Shown here piece by piece: positions 30,819 to 39,805 of a stretch of DNA of 64,000 bases (the first letter of the stretch is position 1; every line of letters begins with the position of its first letter). A program made the position numbers and the translations under genes. The notes under the pieces were generated by a model, which had not been told where the DNA came from, made no database searches, and was given only the letters and a program-made list of their open reading frames with translations. Origin of the DNA: Maccoyibacter intestinihominis (GTDB taxonomy: Bacteria; Bacillota; Clostridia; Lachnospirales; Lachnospiraceae); NCBI RefSeq assembly GCF_040096355.1, contig NZ_JBBMEX010000002.1, forward strand, positions 62,001-126,000. The letters are read 5' to 3'.

Positions 30819-31664
30819 TTGCCGAAGGTCAAAGATGCGAGAGCGGATAAAGCCTTTGAAATGTATAAGCAAGGGCTTAAGTTAGTAGAGATAGCAAACC
30901 AATTGGGTGTTGCAGAGGGAACGGTGCGTAGTTGGAAAAATCGTTATAAGTGGGCTGGGGATAACGCAACGTTGCAAAGGAGTAAACGCAACGTTGCAAA
31001 AAACAGTAAGACACTTATAAAGAACAAAGAAAGTCCTGTTGCACATGAGGTCGAATCTGTAATGAAAAATACGGAGTTAACCGACAAGCAACAGCTTTTT
31101 TGTATATATTACATTCGATGCTTTAATGCAACCAAGGCATATCAGAAAGCATATGGATGTAATTATACAACTGCGATGTCAGAGGGAAGTAAGCACTTAA
31201 GAAATCCCAAGATAAAAGAAGAAATATTCCGTTTGAAGCAGGAACGCCTTAACAGGGAGTTCCTGAGTGAATCGGATATCTTTCAGAAGTATATGGATAT
31301 CGCTTTTGCAGATATCACAGATTATGTAGAGTTTGGAAATGGCAGTTTTAATGATCCTGAAACAGGTGAGGAAGTTTCATATAGTTTTGTGAATCTAAAA
31401 GATAGCAAAACGGTTGATGGCACCATTGTTTCAGAGGTATCAAAAGGGAGAGAAGGTGCCAAGATAAAACTTGCCGACCGAATGAAAGCGTTGCAGTGGC
31501 TTACGGATCACATGGACCTTGCCACAGATAAGCAAAAGGCAGAGATTGCACTTCTGAGGGCAAAAGTACAGACTGATGATAGCGAAGAAATTGCAGATGA
31601 TGGATTCCTTGAAGCGTTAAATGGCACAGCTGCGGAGGATTGGAGCAATGAAGAAAACCAATAA
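30819..31664 (+). CDS. terS: Terminase small subunit
   Basis: A 281-residue protein starting at TTG. The N-terminal helix-turn-helix reads LKLVEIANQLGVAEGTVRSW. The central Terminase_2 segment reads LTDKQQLFCIYYIRCFNATK and SEGSKHLRNPKIKEE. A long C-terminal part follows, for oligomerisation and large-subunit contact. It recognises phage DNA and starts packaging. It overlaps the large-subunit gene. Confidence 0.92.
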   Translation: MPKVKDARADKAFEMYKQGLKLVEIANQLGVAEGTVRSWKNRYKWAGDNATLQRSKRNVAKNSKTLIKNKESPVAHEVESVMKNTELTDKQQLFCIYYIRCFNATKAYQKAYGCNYTTAMSEGSKHLRNPKIKEEIFRLKQERLNREFLSESDIFQKYMDIAFADITDYVEFGNGSFNDPETGEEVSYSFVNLKDSKTVDGTIVSEVSKGREGAKIKLADRMKALQWLTDHMDLATDKQKAEIALLRAKVQTDDSEEIADDGFLEALNGTAAEDWSNEENQ

Positions 31665-32928
31665 GATTAAACAGGTTTTTAAATTTAAACCATTTTCCCA
31701 AAAGCAGCGCAAAGTACTGAATTGGTGGTGTGAGAATTCTCCGGTCAAAGATAAAGATGGGATAATTGCCGATGGAGCAATCCGATCGGGCAAGACCGTG
31801 AGCATGTCGCTGTCATTTGTTATGTGGGCAATGAGTTCATTTAATGGCGAGAACTTTGGCATGTGTGGAAAGACAATCGGTTCTTTCCGTAGAAACGTCC
31901 TGTTTTGGCTCAAGCTGATGTTGAGAAGCAGAGGATACACCATTGCAGATCACAGAGCTGATAATTTGGTTATTATTTTCAGAGGAGATATAACGAATTA
32001 TTTTTATATATTTGGTGGTAAAGATGAACGATCACAGGATCTCATTCAGGGTATTACCTTGGCGGGGGTCTTTTTTGATGAAGTGGCATTGATGCCGGAA
32101 AGTTTCGTGAATCAGGCAACCGGACGATGCTCCGTTGACGGTTCAAAATATTGGTTCAATTGCAATCCGGATGGGCCATATCATTGGTTCAAGACCGGAT
32201 GGATTGATAAGCGAGAAGAAAAACATCTATTGTATCTGCATTTCACGATGGATGACAATCTAAGTCTGTCGGAGAAAATCAAAGAACGATATAGGAGTAT
32301 GTACACCGGTGTATTCTATCGCCGGTATATTCTTGGATTGTGGGCGATGGCAGAGGGCATTATTTACGATATGTTCGATACTGCCAAGCATGTGATATCA
32401 AATCTGTCAGAATTGACTAATGCAAACTATTATGTGTCCTGTGATTATGGTACGCAGAATGCAACCGTGTTCTTGCTATGGTGTAAGGACAGATTGGGGC
32501 GGTGGGTATGCTGCTGCGAGTATTATTATTCCGGTCGTGATGAGGAGCGACAGAAAACGGATACCGAGTATGCGGATGATCTGGAACAGTGGTTAGATGG
32601 AATAAAGCCGGTCAAGATTGTGATTGATCCATCTGCGGCATCATTCATAGCAGAATTGAAAAAGCGTGGTTATGCAATCAAGAAAGCGAAAAATGATGTG
32701 CTGGATGGTATCAGATTTGTGGCATCCTTGCTGAATCAGGGTAAGATTGCAATCAGTGACCAATGTCCGAATACAATCAAAGAATTCGGATCGTACATAT
32801 GGGATCAGAAAGCATCTGAGCGTGGCGAGGACAAGCCAGTGAAACAGCATGATCACGCAATGGATGCACTGCGGTACTTCTGTTATACGATTATTCGTAA
32901 ACCGGGAAGCATTAGTATTTTGAAGTGA
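31648..32928 (+). CDS. terL: Terminase large subunit (PBSX type)
   Basis: About 426 residues. The ATPase half has Walker A (DGAIRSGKT near residue 40) and Walker B (GVFFDEVALM). The nuclease half begins YYVSCDYGTQNATVFLLW with an active-site aspartate. A later conserved block KIVIDPSAASF and HDHAMDALRY completes the RNase H-like site. The ATG at 31648 sits after a GGAGG inside the terS end. It drives headful-type or cos packaging, not decided here. Confidence 0.95.
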   Translation: MKKTNKIKQVFKFKPFSQKQRKVLNWWCENSPVKDKDGIIADGAIRSGKTVSMSLSFVMWAMSSFNGENFGMCGKTIGSFRRNVLFWLKLMLRSRGYTIADHRADNLVIIFRGDITNYFYIFGGKDERSQDLIQGITLAGVFFDEVALMPESFVNQATGRCSVDGSKYWFNCNPDGPYHWFKTGWIDKREEKHLLYLHFTMDDNLSLSEKIKERYRSMYTGVFYRRYILGLWAMAEGIIYDMFDTAKHVISNLSELTNANYYVSCDYGTQNATVFLLWCKDRLGRWVCCCEYYYSGRDEERQKTDTEYADDLEQWLDGIKPVKIVIDPSAASFIAELKKRGYAIKKAKNDVLDGIRFVASLLNQGKIAISDQCPNTIKEFGSYIWDQKASERGEDKPVKQHDHAMDALRYFCYTIIRKPGSISILK

Positions 32929-32936
32929 GGTAGACG

Positions 32937-34343
32937 ATGGATCTTGAAACAATAAAAAAAATGATAAAAAAATATGAGCCGGGGCATACAAGGATGGTTC
33001 AGCAAACAATGCAAGCAGAGAGGTATTACCGTAATGAGACGGATATTCTTGTACAGAATCAAAATAGAGAAACAGATCAGGAAAATCCACTGAGAAATGC
33101 AGATAACCGAATACCAAGAAATTTTCATGGATTGATCGTTAACCAAAAAGCTGCATATATGTTTACCTCCCCCCCACTGTTTGATATAGGGAACGAACAG
33201 GGAAATGAGGTTATAACAGATGCCTTGGGCGATGAATATCGAAAAAACTGTATGGAGTTGTGTGTAAATGCTGCTAACGCAGCTGTTGGATGGATACATT
33301 ATTGGGAAGATAATGATGGTACTTTTCAATGGGCAGTTGTGGACAGTAAGCAGATCATTCCGATAGTTTCATGTGATTTGAAGAAGAAATTATTAGGTGT
33401 CTTGCGAATCTATAATGAAATTGATGAAGAAACAGGAGATACCTATATAAATTATGAGTATTGGAATGACGAAAGCTGTTGGACATTCCGGCGAAAAGAT
33501 GGTGACACTTTAGAGGACGGATTATGTTATTACAATACTTTCATGGTTCCAGATGCAAATGATTTTACCGCAGAGTACAGACATGATTTCGGAGAAGTGC
33601 CATTTATCCCATTTCCGAATAACAATACAAATACGAATGACTTGAAAAACATTAAGCCGCTGATAGACGTATATGATAAGGTCTACAGCGGTTTTATTAA
33701 TGATCTGGATGATATACAGGAGTTGATATTTGTATTATCGGGATATGGCGGTACAGACCTTACTTCGTTCCTATCAGAACTAAAAAAGTATAAAACCATT
33801 AAAGTGGATGGGGACGAGGGCAGTAATCCGGGAGTGAGTACACTCAATATTGAAATCCCAATAGAAGCCCGTAACAGTGTGCTGCAAGCCACGAGAAAAG
33901 CAATATTTGAACAGGGGCAGGGATTTGATCCACAGCCGGAAAATTTCGGAAACCAGTCGGGAGAAGCACTAAAGTTTATGTATTCATTACTTGAAATGAA
34001 AGCGGGGCTGACAGAAACAGAGTTTCAACTTGGATTTGCCCGATTAATTAGAGCAATCTGCCGGCATCAGGGGATTGAATGCAAAAAGATAGTGCAAACG
34101 TGGACGCGGACCAGTATCAAAAACGATACAGAACAGGCACAGATTTGTAAAGATTCAGTGGGAATCGTTAGTAAAAAGACTATTTTGAAAAATCATCCGC
34201 TTGTCGAAGATGCAGATGCTGAGTTGAAGCAGTTAGAGAAAGAGGAGCAGGAAACGAAGCAAAAAGCTGATACATATATTGGTGCATTCAAGGCAAGTAA
34301 AAAAGAGGACAAGCCAGACGATGATCCGGAGGATACAGAATAG
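32937..34343 (+). CDS. Portal protein (SPP1 gp6-like)
   Basis: A 468-residue portal of the SPP1/PBSX family: ERYYRNETDILVQNQ, NRIPRNFHGLIVNQKAAYMF, VYSGFINDLDDIQELIFVLS and GNQSGEALKFMYSLLEMKAG. It forms the dodecameric ring through which DNA enters the head. The C-terminus is acidic and low-complexity. It is followed after 17 bases by the MuF gene. Confidence 0.93.
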   Translation: MDLETIKKMIKKYEPGHTRMVQQTMQAERYYRNETDILVQNQNRETDQENPLRNADNRIPRNFHGLIVNQKAAYMFTSPPLFDIGNEQGNEVITDALGDEYRKNCMELCVNAANAAVGWIHYWEDNDGTFQWAVVDSKQIIPIVSCDLKKKLLGVLRIYNEIDEETGDTYINYEYWNDESCWTFRRKDGDTLEDGLCYYNTFMVPDANDFTAEYRHDFGEVPFIPFPNNNTNTNDLKNIKPLIDVYDKVYSGFINDLDDIQELIFVLSGYGGTDLTSFLSELKKYKTIKVDGDEGSNPGVSTLNIEIPIEARNSVLQATRKAIFEQGQGFDPQPENFGNQSGEALKFMYSLLEMKAGLTETEFQLGFARLIRAICRHQGIECKKIVQTWTRTSIKNDTEQAQICKDSVGIVSKKTILKNHPLVEDADAELKQLEKEEQETKQKADTYIGAFKASKKEDKPDDDPEDTE

Positions 34344-34360
34344 CGGAATGAGGTGATTGC

Positions 34361-35971
34361 ATGAGTGAACAGATGAGACAATACTGGCAGGAACGCTTCA
34401 AACAGATGGAGGAAGCACAGCATGATACATCTGTTCAGAAAGTGCAGGAGATTCAGGAACAATTTGAAAAAGCACAGGCAGCAATTGAAGGAAAAATTGA
34501 TGCCTGGTATCAGAGATTGGCACAGAACAATGGAGTTTCCATGTTAGAGGCAAAGAAAATGCTCACGAACAAAGAACAAAAGGAATTCCAGTGGACGTTA
34601 GAGGAATATATTAAATATGCCAAAGAAAACGAGAAAAATGGTAATTGGGAAAAAGAACTTGAGAATGCATCCGCGAGAGCACATATCAGCCGATTGGAAG
34701 CCTTGCAATTTGAGACACAGCAGGAATTAGAAAGGCTTTATGGCAATTGCACAGACACCATAGATCGTTATATACAGAATATGTATACTACAGATTTTTA
34801 CCATACGGCATATGAGATTCAAAAAGGGATTGGTGTTGGTTCTAAAATAGAACATCTGAACGCTGATGTAGTTGAAAAGATTGTTTGTAAGCCTTGGGCA
34901 GTAGATGAAAAAAATTTTTCTGATCGCCTGTGGGACAATAAAACAAAATTAATTAACAATTTACATAATAACCTTTCAAGAATGTGTATTACAGGGGAAA
35001 CTCCAAATAGAATTATTACAGAGTTTTCTAAGCAGATGGGTGTATCTAAAGCACAGGCGGGCAGAGTAATTATGACAGAGTCAGCCGTATTTGCAAACAA
35101 GGCAAGACAGGATTGCATGGGAAAACTGGGTGTTGAGCAGTTTGAGGTCATAGAGACGTTAGATGAAAGAACCTGTAATACATGCGGTAGAATGGACAAG
35201 CAGCACTTTCCAATGAGCGATTTCCAAACGGGTGTGACAGCACCTCCATTTCATCCGAACTGTCGTGGTTGCACTTGTCCGTACTTCGATGATGAATTTG
35301 GCAGTGTGGGAGAACGTGCTGCCAGAGACGAGGATGGTAAGACATATTATGTGTCAGCAGATACGACATATGAGGAATGGAAAAAGACATTTGTAGAATT
35401 ATCAGAAGAATCTGGTATAATAAAAGAGATTAGAATTCCAAAGGAAATGAGGAATGCAGCAGGTATAACTCCTGATATCCTTAAAAGTATGCAGAATGGT
35501 ATCGATACAATAGAAAATGAGTACAATATTCATTTGAGTAAGATATTAGTAGAAGATATAAGCAAAGAGAAACCAGATACACCCTATTTATGTAGATATA
35601 TAGACAATAATGGTAAGCATGAAGCAGTTTTTGTTTTAAATAGTGGTTTTAATTTCGATGGATTTGAAAATGTGGTTGCTGAAGGTTATCGTATGGGTTA
35701 TTTTGCTGGAAAAAGCATAGAAGATCATATTATACATGAGATGGCACATGTGATGACAGGACAACACATACAGAGTAATGAGGAATTTACAGCTTTCATG
35801 GGAATGATTGAAAAAGAATATGTTCCGGGAGTGTCAATATATTCTGATGCTACAAAGGATGGTTTTGAAACAATTGCAGAGGCATTTGTTAGAATACGAA
35901 ACGGTGAGAGTGTTCCAGAGAAAGCTCGAAAGTTAGTAGAGACATACATAGAAAGGTGGAAAAAGGAATGA
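34361..35971 (+). CDS. MuF-type minor head protein fused to a zinc-metallopeptidase domain
   Basis: A 536-residue protein. Residues 1-310 are the SPP1 gp7/MuF head morphogenesis part, ending in the zinc-knuckle-like ETLDERTCNTCGRMDKQHF and PFHPNCRGCTCPYF. The extra C-terminal part (about residues 350-536) has DHIIHEMAHVMTGQ, an HExxH zinc-protease site, and a downstream glutamate in FETIAEAFVRI as a probable third ligand. MuF proteins with toxin C-termini form a described class of phage polymorphic toxins, carried in the head. A small gene overlaps its stop. Confidence 0.85.
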   Translation: MSEQMRQYWQERFKQMEEAQHDTSVQKVQEIQEQFEKAQAAIEGKIDAWYQRLAQNNGVSMLEAKKMLTNKEQKEFQWTLEEYIKYAKENEKNGNWEKELENASARAHISRLEALQFETQQELERLYGNCTDTIDRYIQNMYTTDFYHTAYEIQKGIGVGSKIEHLNADVVEKIVCKPWAVDEKNFSDRLWDNKTKLINNLHNNLSRMCITGETPNRIITEFSKQMGVSKAQAGRVIMTESAVFANKARQDCMGKLGVEQFEVIETLDERTCNTCGRMDKQHFPMSDFQTGVTAPPFHPNCRGCTCPYFDDEFGSVGERAARDEDGKTYYVSADTTYEEWKKTFVELSEESGIIKEIRIPKEMRNAAGITPDILKSMQNGIDTIENEYNIHLSKILVEDISKEKPDTPYLCRYIDNNGKHEAVFVLNSGFNFDGFENVVAEGYRMGYFAGKSIEDHIIHEMAHVMTGQHIQSNEEFTAFMGMIEKEYVPGVSIYSDATKDGFETIAEAFVRIRNGESVPEKARKLVETYIERWKKE

Positions 35972-36123
35972 TAAAAATTCCATATTGTTTGAGATGTAAA
36001 AATGTAAGGAAAGGGATGGTATGTGATGCATATCCAGATAGAATACCGGAAGAGGTATTAAGTAAAGAAAAGAAAGAAGGTACTATTTGCAATAATAATG
36101 TTGGATTTGTAAAAGTTAGATAG
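35968..36123 (+). CDS. Small cysteine-containing partner of the MuF fusion
   Basis: A 51-residue protein: IPYCLRCKNVRKGMVCDAYP, then RIPEEVLSKEKKEG and CNNNVGF. Its ATG overlaps the stop of the MuF gene (ATGA), so the two are made together, and a terminator follows at once. That position fits a cognate immunity or chaperone protein. The CDAYPDRIPEE segment recalls a small family seen beside other phage head genes, so a structural role is an alternative. Confidence 0.6.
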   Translation: MIKIPYCLRCKNVRKGMVCDAYPDRIPEEVLSKEKKEGTICNNNVGFVKVR

Positions 36124-36148
36124 AGTACACAAATGAAATAAAGTAAGC

Positions 36149-36182
36149 TACCACCAGTCAGAAATGACATGGTGGTATTTTT
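36149..36182 (+). terminator. Terminator after the MuF pair
   Basis: TACCACCAGTCA and TGACATGGTGGTA pair with one bulge, followed by TTTTTG. It lies inside the head gene cluster, so downstream head genes need read-through or a second promoter. Confidence 0.8.
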
Positions 36183-36385
36183 GTACCCTAAACCAGTAAT
36201 AACAGGATAACTGGAAATCTATGGACCGAACGGCGCAGAGGTGACGCTAAGTAAGTTCCTCCGGGAGCCCTGTTTTTATATGCCTTTTTCCGCAGGCATT
36301 AAAGAACGGTAGTACTCATCTGGAGAATAAACAGAGAATCCCAATACCCGGAGAGCGGGAATAAAAATCTATGGAGGATAAGAGA
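36183..36385 (+). other. Non-coding stretch with several hairpins
   Basis: About 200 bases have no plausible gene. Short dyads occur in series: ATGCC/GGCAT near 36280-36300 and CCCG/CGGG near 36350-36362. AATCTATGGA appears twice, at about 36212 and 36367, flanking the stretch. It could be a structured RNA or a late regulatory region. No known RNA family is recognised. Confidence 0.35.
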
Positions 36386-36997
36386 ATGGAATGGTTAAAG
36401 GCAATTTTGGAAAAAGCAGAAATCAAAGACGGAAAACTGGACGTGGATGCAGTCATGAATGCGGCACAGAAAGAGTTCCCAAAGTATGCGGTGCCAAAAG
36501 ACGACTTTAATACAAAGGTCGAGGAACTGAAAACCGCAAATGGAACCATTGAGGAGTTGAAAAAATCTAATGGCGACAATGAGGAGTTACAGAAGAAGAT
36601 TGGAGATTATGAGATTGAAATCAAAAATCTTAAGAAGACCGCTGAAAACACCTCAAAGACCTATGCGCTGAAGGAATCTCTTGCCAAGCAGGGAGTCCTT
36701 GATCCGGATTATCTGATCTACAAAGCCGGTGGACTGGATAAGTTCACATTTGATAAAGAAGGTAAGCCGGTCGGTGTGGAAGAGGCTGTGAAGCCGTATA
36801 AGGAAGATACCACAATGGCACATTTGTTTAAGCAGGAGCAGCAGAAGCCACCGTATAATCCTAAAGACGGAAATGGTGGCGGTACTTCTAATCCATTTGC
36901 AAAAGACACCTTCAATCTGACCGAACAGGGACGATTGTTAAAAGAGAATCCGGCACAGGCAAAAGAAATGGCTGCGTTAGCCGGAGTAACATTATAA
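36386..36997 (+). CDS. Capsid scaffold protein (phage GP20 type)
   Basis: 203 residues from the ATG at 36386, with GGAGG 8 bases upstream. WLKAILEKAEIKDGKLDVD opens the GP20 pattern, followed by a coiled coil (VEELKTANGTIEELKKSNGD) and TYALKESLAKQGVLDPDYLI. A glycine-rich segment and a short C-terminal helix follow. Scaffolds of this type guide procapsid assembly and leave before packaging. It stands directly before the major capsid gene. Confidence 0.9.
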   Translation: MEWLKAILEKAEIKDGKLDVDAVMNAAQKEFPKYAVPKDDFNTKVEELKTANGTIEELKKSNGDNEELQKKIGDYEIEIKNLKKTAENTSKTYALKESLAKQGVLDPDYLIYKAGGLDKFTFDKEGKPVGVEEAVKPYKEDTTMAHLFKQEQQKPPYNPKDGNGGGTSNPFAKDTFNLTEQGRLLKENPAQAKEMAALAGVTL

Positions 36998-37013
36998 GAA
37001 GGAGGATGATTTA

Positions 37014-38021
37014 ATGGCAATTACAAAAATTGCAGATGTAATTGTACCGGAACTTTTTAACCGGTATGTAATTAACAGAACAATGGAGTTGTCCGCATTT
37101 TTCCAGAGTGGGATCGTGGTAAACAGTCCAGATTTTGATGCATTGGCATCCGAAGCATCAAGAACACATAATATGCCGTTTTTTGAGGATTTACAGGGAG
37201 AATCAGAAGCGATTCTTGAGGATGTAAAGATGACCGCAAAAAAAATCGGATCTAATAAGGATGTATCAACCACTATTTTCCGTCAGAATATGTGGGGAGC
37301 AACGAATCTTTCAGCAGCTCTTGCCGGTGCTGATCCGATGAAAGCGATCGGTGATCTGGTTGCATCTTACTGGGCAAGGGACATGCAGAAAGAGCTCATC
37401 GCAATTCTTGCCGGAGTATTTGGTACAACTACAGCAGGAGCCGAAGGAACACCGGCAGCAGAAACCAGAATGAAAGATCATATCCTTGATCTTACTACAG
37501 GTAAGACAGATGCTGCAAAACAGATCAGCGCATCTGCATTTATCGATGCGTGTCAGCTTCTGGGTGATGCACAGGCACAGTTGTCTGGTGTGGCAATGCA
37601 TTCAGCAACAAAATCTTATCTCAAAAAGCTGAATCTGATCGATACGGAACGTGATTCTACAGATGTAGAATTTGATACTTATCAGGGCAGACGCGTGACC
37701 GTAGATGATGGTTGTCCGGTTGCAGATGGTGTATACACAACATACCTTTTCGGTAATGGTGCTGTAGCATATGGTAATGGTTCTCCTACTGGATTTGTAT
37801 CTACTGAGGTGGATCGTGATAAACAGACCGGAGGTGGAATTGATTATCTCATCAACCGCAAGGCGTTTATTTTACATCCAAGAGGAATTGCGTACACAGG
37901 AGCAAAACGTGATCATGTAGAGACTCCGCTTAGAACAGAACTTGCAATGGCAGAAAACTGGAAACCGGTATATGAACCAAAGCAGCTTAGAATTGTAGCT
38001 ATTAAACATAAAATTGGCTAG
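37014..38021 (+). CDS. Major capsid protein
   Basis: A 335-residue protein of the SPP1 gp13/HK97-fold group by order and pattern: DVIVPELFNRYVINRTMEL, GVVVNS-like QSGIVVNSPDFDALA, AALAGADPMKAIGDLVASYW and a C-terminal TPLRTELAMAENWKPVYEPK. It forms the head shell. AGGAGG lies 7 bases before the ATG. It follows the scaffold gene as expected. Confidence 0.92.
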   Translation: MAITKIADVIVPELFNRYVINRTMELSAFFQSGIVVNSPDFDALASEASRTHNMPFFEDLQGESEAILEDVKMTAKKIGSNKDVSTTIFRQNMWGATNLSAALAGADPMKAIGDLVASYWARDMQKELIAILAGVFGTTTAGAEGTPAAETRMKDHILDLTTGKTDAAKQISASAFIDACQLLGDAQAQLSGVAMHSATKSYLKKLNLIDTERDSTDVEFDTYQGRRVTVDDGCPVADGVYTTYLFGNGAVAYGNGSPTGFVSTEVDRDKQTGGGIDYLINRKAFILHPRGIAYTGAKRDHVETPLRTELAMAENWKPVYEPKQLRIVAIKHKIG

Positions 38022-38031
38022 GAGTGACAAC

Positions 38032-38379
38032 ATGGAATTAAGTAGGCTGAAACAGTTATTGGGAATAGATGAGGGCGATACATCGAAAGATGTGTCACTC
38101 TCATTTGTTATCTCAGATGTAGAAGAAATAATAAAAAATTATTGTCACATTGAGGAAGTGCCGGATGGTCTGCTCAATACAGCTTATCGTATGGCGATTG
38201 ATCTGTATAGAAATGAAAAGCCGGGGCAAGAGGAAGCCGCTACGGGTGCTGTTTCATCTATTAGTGAGGGTGATACTTCCATATCATTTAAGCAGAGTGT
38301 GGATGACAATTTTAAAGATACCCTATTAAAAAATTATAAATTTTCTCTGAACCGTTATCGCAGGGTGGTGTTTCGATGA
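38032..38379 (+). CDS. Head-tail connector (SPP1 gp15-like)
   Basis: 115 residues from the ATG at 38032, with TAGGAGTG upstream. The helical pattern SRLKQLLGIDEGDTSKD and EEIIKNYCHIEEVP, then AYRMAIDLYRNE, fits the adaptor that binds below the portal ring. It ends in VVFR and overlaps the next gene by 4 bases. Confidence 0.82.
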   Translation: MELSRLKQLLGIDEGDTSKDVSLSFVISDVEEIIKNYCHIEEVPDGLLNTAYRMAIDLYRNEKPGQEEAATGAVSSISEGDTSISFKQSVDDNFKDTLLKNYKFSLNRYRRVVFR

Positions 38380-38759
38380 TAGATGCAATAAGACAGGCAC
38401 GGATGCTTGCAAGAAAAATGCAGGAAGAATTGTACGATGGAAGGGCAACGGTTACTGAATCTCAAAAGGTTAAGGATGAAAAGACGAAATTAACATCCAC
38501 GGAAGAGGTGATCGTTTTAGAGGATGAGCCGTGCAGGCTGTCATATTCGAATGTCAGTACAACAGACCAGACGGAATCAGTAGCAAAGACCTCACAGATC
38601 ATAAAATTATTTATGTCCCCGGAAACGAAAATCAAACCGGGGGCAAAGATAACAGTTACACAGGCCGGTGTCACAGAGACATATGAGTGCAGCGGAACAC
38701 CGGCAGTATATGAAACACACCAGGAGATCATATTGAAATTAGCAGGGAGGTATGCATAA
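38376..38759 (+). CDS. Head closure-type phage protein
   Basis: A 127-residue, beta-rich protein: helix IRQARMLARKMQEELYDGRA, then CRLSYSNVSTTDQTE and KIKPGAKITVTQAGVTETYE. By size and place between connector and gp10-like genes it corresponds to the head-closure/stopper protein (YqbH-like). The assignment is from gene order more than motif. Confidence 0.7.
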   Translation: MIDAIRQARMLARKMQEELYDGRATVTESQKVKDEKTKLTSTEEVIVLEDEPCRLSYSNVSTTDQTESVAKTSQIIKLFMSPETKIKPGAKITVTQAGVTETYECSGTPAVYETHQEIILKLAGRYA

Positions 38760-39181
38760 TGTCACGGATGGGAGGCTTTGATGCAAGGGAACTGCGTAAA
38801 CTCAGAGATGAGTTAGAGAAGTTACAGGAGCCGGAAGAATTTATGAAAGACTGTGCCAAAGAATTAGCAGCAAGGCTTCTTAGGATGGTGGTTCAGAGAA
38901 CTCCGGCAGACACAGGAACTTTAAGGCGTGCATGGACGGCCGGAACGTCATCCGAAGGTTATGCAAATTCTGTGCAGGTTAATCATTCCGGGAATGTATA
39001 TGAAATTGCCATTACAAATCCAATGGAGTATGCAAGCTATAAGGAATATGGGCATCGGACCCCTAATCATAAAGGATGGGTACCGGGACATTTCATGCTG
39101 AAAATATCTGAAGAGGAATTGGAAAGAATTGCACCTGCCATCTTAGAGCAAAGGATATATAGATATTTTGGAGGACTATAA
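38759..39181 (+). CDS. HK97 gp10-like tail/neck protein
   Basis: A 140-residue protein with the gp10 pattern: LAARLLRMVVQRTPADTGTL followed by RRAWTAG, and a later YASYKEYGHRTPNHKGWVPG. Members act in tail completion or head-tail joining. It overlaps the preceding stop (TAATG). Confidence 0.87.
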   Translation: MSRMGGFDARELRKLRDELEKLQEPEEFMKDCAKELAARLLRMVVQRTPADTGTLRRAWTAGTSSEGYANSVQVNHSGNVYEIAITNPMEYASYKEYGHRTPNHKGWVPGHFMLKISEEELERIAPAILEQRIYRYFGGL

Positions 39182-39183
39182 AG

Positions 39184-39618
39184 ATGATTAATACAATCAT
39201 ATCAGCTATCAGTAATACGCTGGATACAGAATTTGGTTATGATATTCATTTAGGACAGGTAGAACAGGGGTTAGAGATTCCCTGTTTTTTTATTAATTGT
39301 CTAAATCCCCAGATCAGCAAATTTCCAGGGAACAGATACTACCGGAAAAATCAGTTTTGCATCCAGTATGTCCCGAAATCTCGCCCCAATAGCCATGCTG
39401 CCCTGTGGGAATGCAATGAAGTGGCAGAGAGCCTGAATTGGTGTATGGAATGCATCGATGTGAATGGAGATCTGTTGCGTGGAACGAATGTGCATCATGA
39501 GATTGTAGATGGCATACTGAACTTTTTCGTGAATTACAACTGCTTTGTATGCAAAGAAGAAACACATACAGTAATGGATGATATTTCATCAGAAATGGAA
39601 GTAAAGGAAGGTGAATGA
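39184..39618 (+). CDS. DUF6838-like tail terminator protein
   Basis: A 144-residue protein: ISAISNTLDTEFGYDIHLGQ, then GLEIPCFFINCLNPQ and GNRYYRKNQFCIQYVPKS. This matches the DUF6838 (YqbJ-like) proteins that lie between gp10 and the sheath in PBSX-type phages and probably cap the tail. Spacing of 2 bases to the upstream gene. Confidence 0.75.
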   Translation: MINTIISAISNTLDTEFGYDIHLGQVEQGLEIPCFFINCLNPQISKFPGNRYYRKNQFCIQYVPKSRPNSHAALWECNEVAESLNWCMECIDVNGDLLRGTNVHHEIVDGILNFFVNYNCFVCKEETHTVMDDISSEMEVKEGE

Positions 39619-39619
39619 T

Positions 39620-39805
39620 TTGGCAGAGATTAAGAAAAATGAGAAGTCAAAGGAACAGAGATTTTACAAAGAACAGTTTATCATATCAAAAAACTACCGT
39701 GGGAGGAGGGACTTATTAAATGCCATATTAGATGATGACAGAGAGTACACCACGGAAGAAGTAGAAACGATGATCGCAGAGTATATGAAAGGAAAGGTGA
39801 AATAA
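39620..39805 (+). CDS. Small protein before the tail sheath
   Basis: About 61 residues from TTG 39620 (GTG 39611 is also in frame). It is basic and helical (EQRFYKEQFIISKNYRGRRD), ending EEVETMIAEYMKGKVK. It abuts the sheath start. In related phages a small gene with this layout is conserved here. Function unknown. Confidence 0.6.
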   Translation: MAEIKKNEKSKEQRFYKEQFIISKNYRGRRDLLNAILDDDREYTTEEVETMIAEYMKGKVK

